Assembly (NCBI GenBank): GCA_964035015.1
Contig: CAXIUP010000176.1
Span: 699,001-763,000, forward strand
DNA from: Corallium rubrum
Taxonomy: Eukaryota > Cnidaria > Anthozoa > Scleralcyonacea > Coralliidae
Direction of reading: 5' to 3'
DNA: 64,000 nucleotides
Below are positions 63,040 to 64,000 of this stretch, one piece after another; the first letter of the stretch is position 1; every line of letters begins with the position of its first letter. Made by a program: the position numbers and the translations under genes. Below the pieces are notes generated by a model, which was not told the DNA's origin, did not search any database, and saw nothing but the letters and a program-made list of their open reading frames with translations.

Positions 63040-64000
63040 CAATAATGTAAACTTTATTTATTGGTCATTAAACGTAGAAATTACAATGATAAACCTTGCT
63101 TTCACAGGTAGTTTGCCACTGACTATTTGAACTGATGCTACACGAGAATAAAAATCTTAGAATGTCATTAGTTTCGGGTTATTCCATTCTTTGTTACGTC
63201 GACAAAATACATAATACGAGGTTCTTATTGATATGTTATAATGATTTTCTTTATGATATACTTTCTACAGGGAGTACTGTCGAATTTAAATTCTTTTAGC
63301 ATTTCAATGAAATCCATTGATGACTGTCCGAAAATTCCAAGTGCACTCAGAGATAGATTTATGAACTTAACCTTTTCATAATTTCTTTTTTTTTCGTTAA
63401 CTAGATCGAGATATTTGTGTTTCGTACGGGTGGCGTTGCGGTGAAGATTGGACTCAAATCCGACGGTGAGCTCAAGGATGTAAAGATATTTGTTTTCAAT
63501 GGTTAAAAGAAGGTCAGGACGCAACTCATCTCCCATGAGAACTGAGGGGCTGTTGAAGCCAGGGAGGTCAACATTAATAGTGGAATGTTGTACGGATTGA
63601 ATTGTGTATGCAATGAAATTAAGAACAGAGTCATGGCGCCATGTGAATCGACCTTCTTCCAGGTACGTTTTGCATCCAGCGACAACGTGGAGTAAGGTTT
63701 CAGGTGTCGAGCAGAAAAAGCAATCAGATATTGGAGAGATTCCCCATTTCGATAATTTTTTGCGTGTCGGGAGTGTGTTGTTGATGTATCGAATGGTGAA
63801 GTTGAAGATGTTCTTGGGGAGGTTGCGTTGGACGGAAGACGATATGGAGTTGAACGTGGATGTAGAATGTTCAATGATATTTGAAAAGAAAGAACCTTGT
63901 GAAATGAGGTTATTTTGAAGCCTGTCTTCGTGCTCTTTTCTGACGGCTTTCAAAACATATTTAGTGTTTTTGTATGTGTCGTATTGCATATTTTTATTGT
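63040..64000 (-). mobile_element. RLE-type LINE, copy 2 (runs off the right edge)
   Basis: Minus strand, 3' end near 63040 after a CAACAACAACAAT stretch. Relative of 20050-20930. Confidence 0.7.
63225..63989 (-). pseudogene. LINE C-terminus: zinc knuckle and restriction-like endonuclease
   Basis: An uninterrupted 254-codon frame, cut by the window edge at its N-terminal side. It reads SQGSFFSNIIEHSTSTF, LPKNIFNFTIRYINNTLPTR, the knuckle CFFCSTPETLLHVVAGC, WRHDSVLNFIAYTIQ, GDELRPDLLLTIEN and LYILELTVGFESNLHRNATR. The knuckle followed by RPD...LELT fits the PD-(D/E)xK nuclease of R2/R4/NeSL-type LINEs. It matches the broken copy at 20307-20913 over the whole shared length, here in one frame, so this is the better-preserved copy. 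The RT domain, if present, lies beyond the right edge. Confidence 0.72.

Overview
The window looks like a gene-poor, transposon-dense piece of an animal nuclear genome, most probably an anthozoan cnidarian (coral or sea anemone). The reasons are: spliced genes with GT/AG introns and AATAAA signals, low GC, (TA)n, (AAT)n and (CATA)n microsatellites, a local family of short-looped class A GPCRs, and a mix of CR1-like LINEs, restriction-like-endonuclease LINEs, Penelope-like elements, PIF/Harbinger, Tc1, Crypton, THAP/Kolobok-like and hAT-like elements plus many foldback MITEs. The species is not identified.

Layout. 1-6.7 kb: a 3.1 kb near-perfect palindrome whose arms each carry a decayed gene for a C2H2 zinc finger joined to a virus-type (A32/FtsK-HerA-like) packaging ATPase, followed by a small zinc-finger ORF and two related ORFs sharing a Cys/His 'HPSQ' motif; together they look like an old virus-like element. 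9.1-19.9 kb: the last four recognisable exons of a host La (SSB) RNA-binding protein gene on the + strand, with introns holding THAP, Harbinger and CR1-like LINE debris and long hairpins. 20-25.5 kb: LINE fragments, a 177 bp hairpin insertion with a hammerhead-like core, a 2 kb Penelope-like palindrome with hammerhead-like motifs at both ends, and a broken Tc1 transposase. 26-37.2 kb: a broken Harbinger transposase, a Crypton remnant, a THAP-bearing TTAA-flanked element and hAT-like repeats. 38-55 kb: a decayed tandem GPCR array (two recognisable receptors at 38.2 and 49.6 kb, both damaged, plus 5' and 3' flank remnants at 29.5-30.8, 46.0 and 51.5-55.1 kb), disrupted by nested MITEs and by a 3.1 kb element carrying RecQ-like helicase exons. 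55-64 kb: a second Penelope-like remnant, a 1 kb array of a 19 bp minisatellite, and two LINEs.

No prokaryotic operon, CRISPR array or rRNA gene was seen. The only clearly functional-looking host gene is the La 3' part. The strongest structural observations are (i) the RecQ-bearing element, bounded by 20 bp inverted repeats and a 9 bp target duplication, with an empty-site relative elsewhere in the window; (ii) hammerhead-like cores in two different Penelope-type elements and in a short non-autonomous insertion; (iii) the virus-like ATPase palindrome; (iv) a MITE-in-MITE nest resolved by its own empty site; and (v) the minisatellite with 13/14-unit higher-order structure. Exon boundaries and families were read by eye; no alignments or database searches were run.
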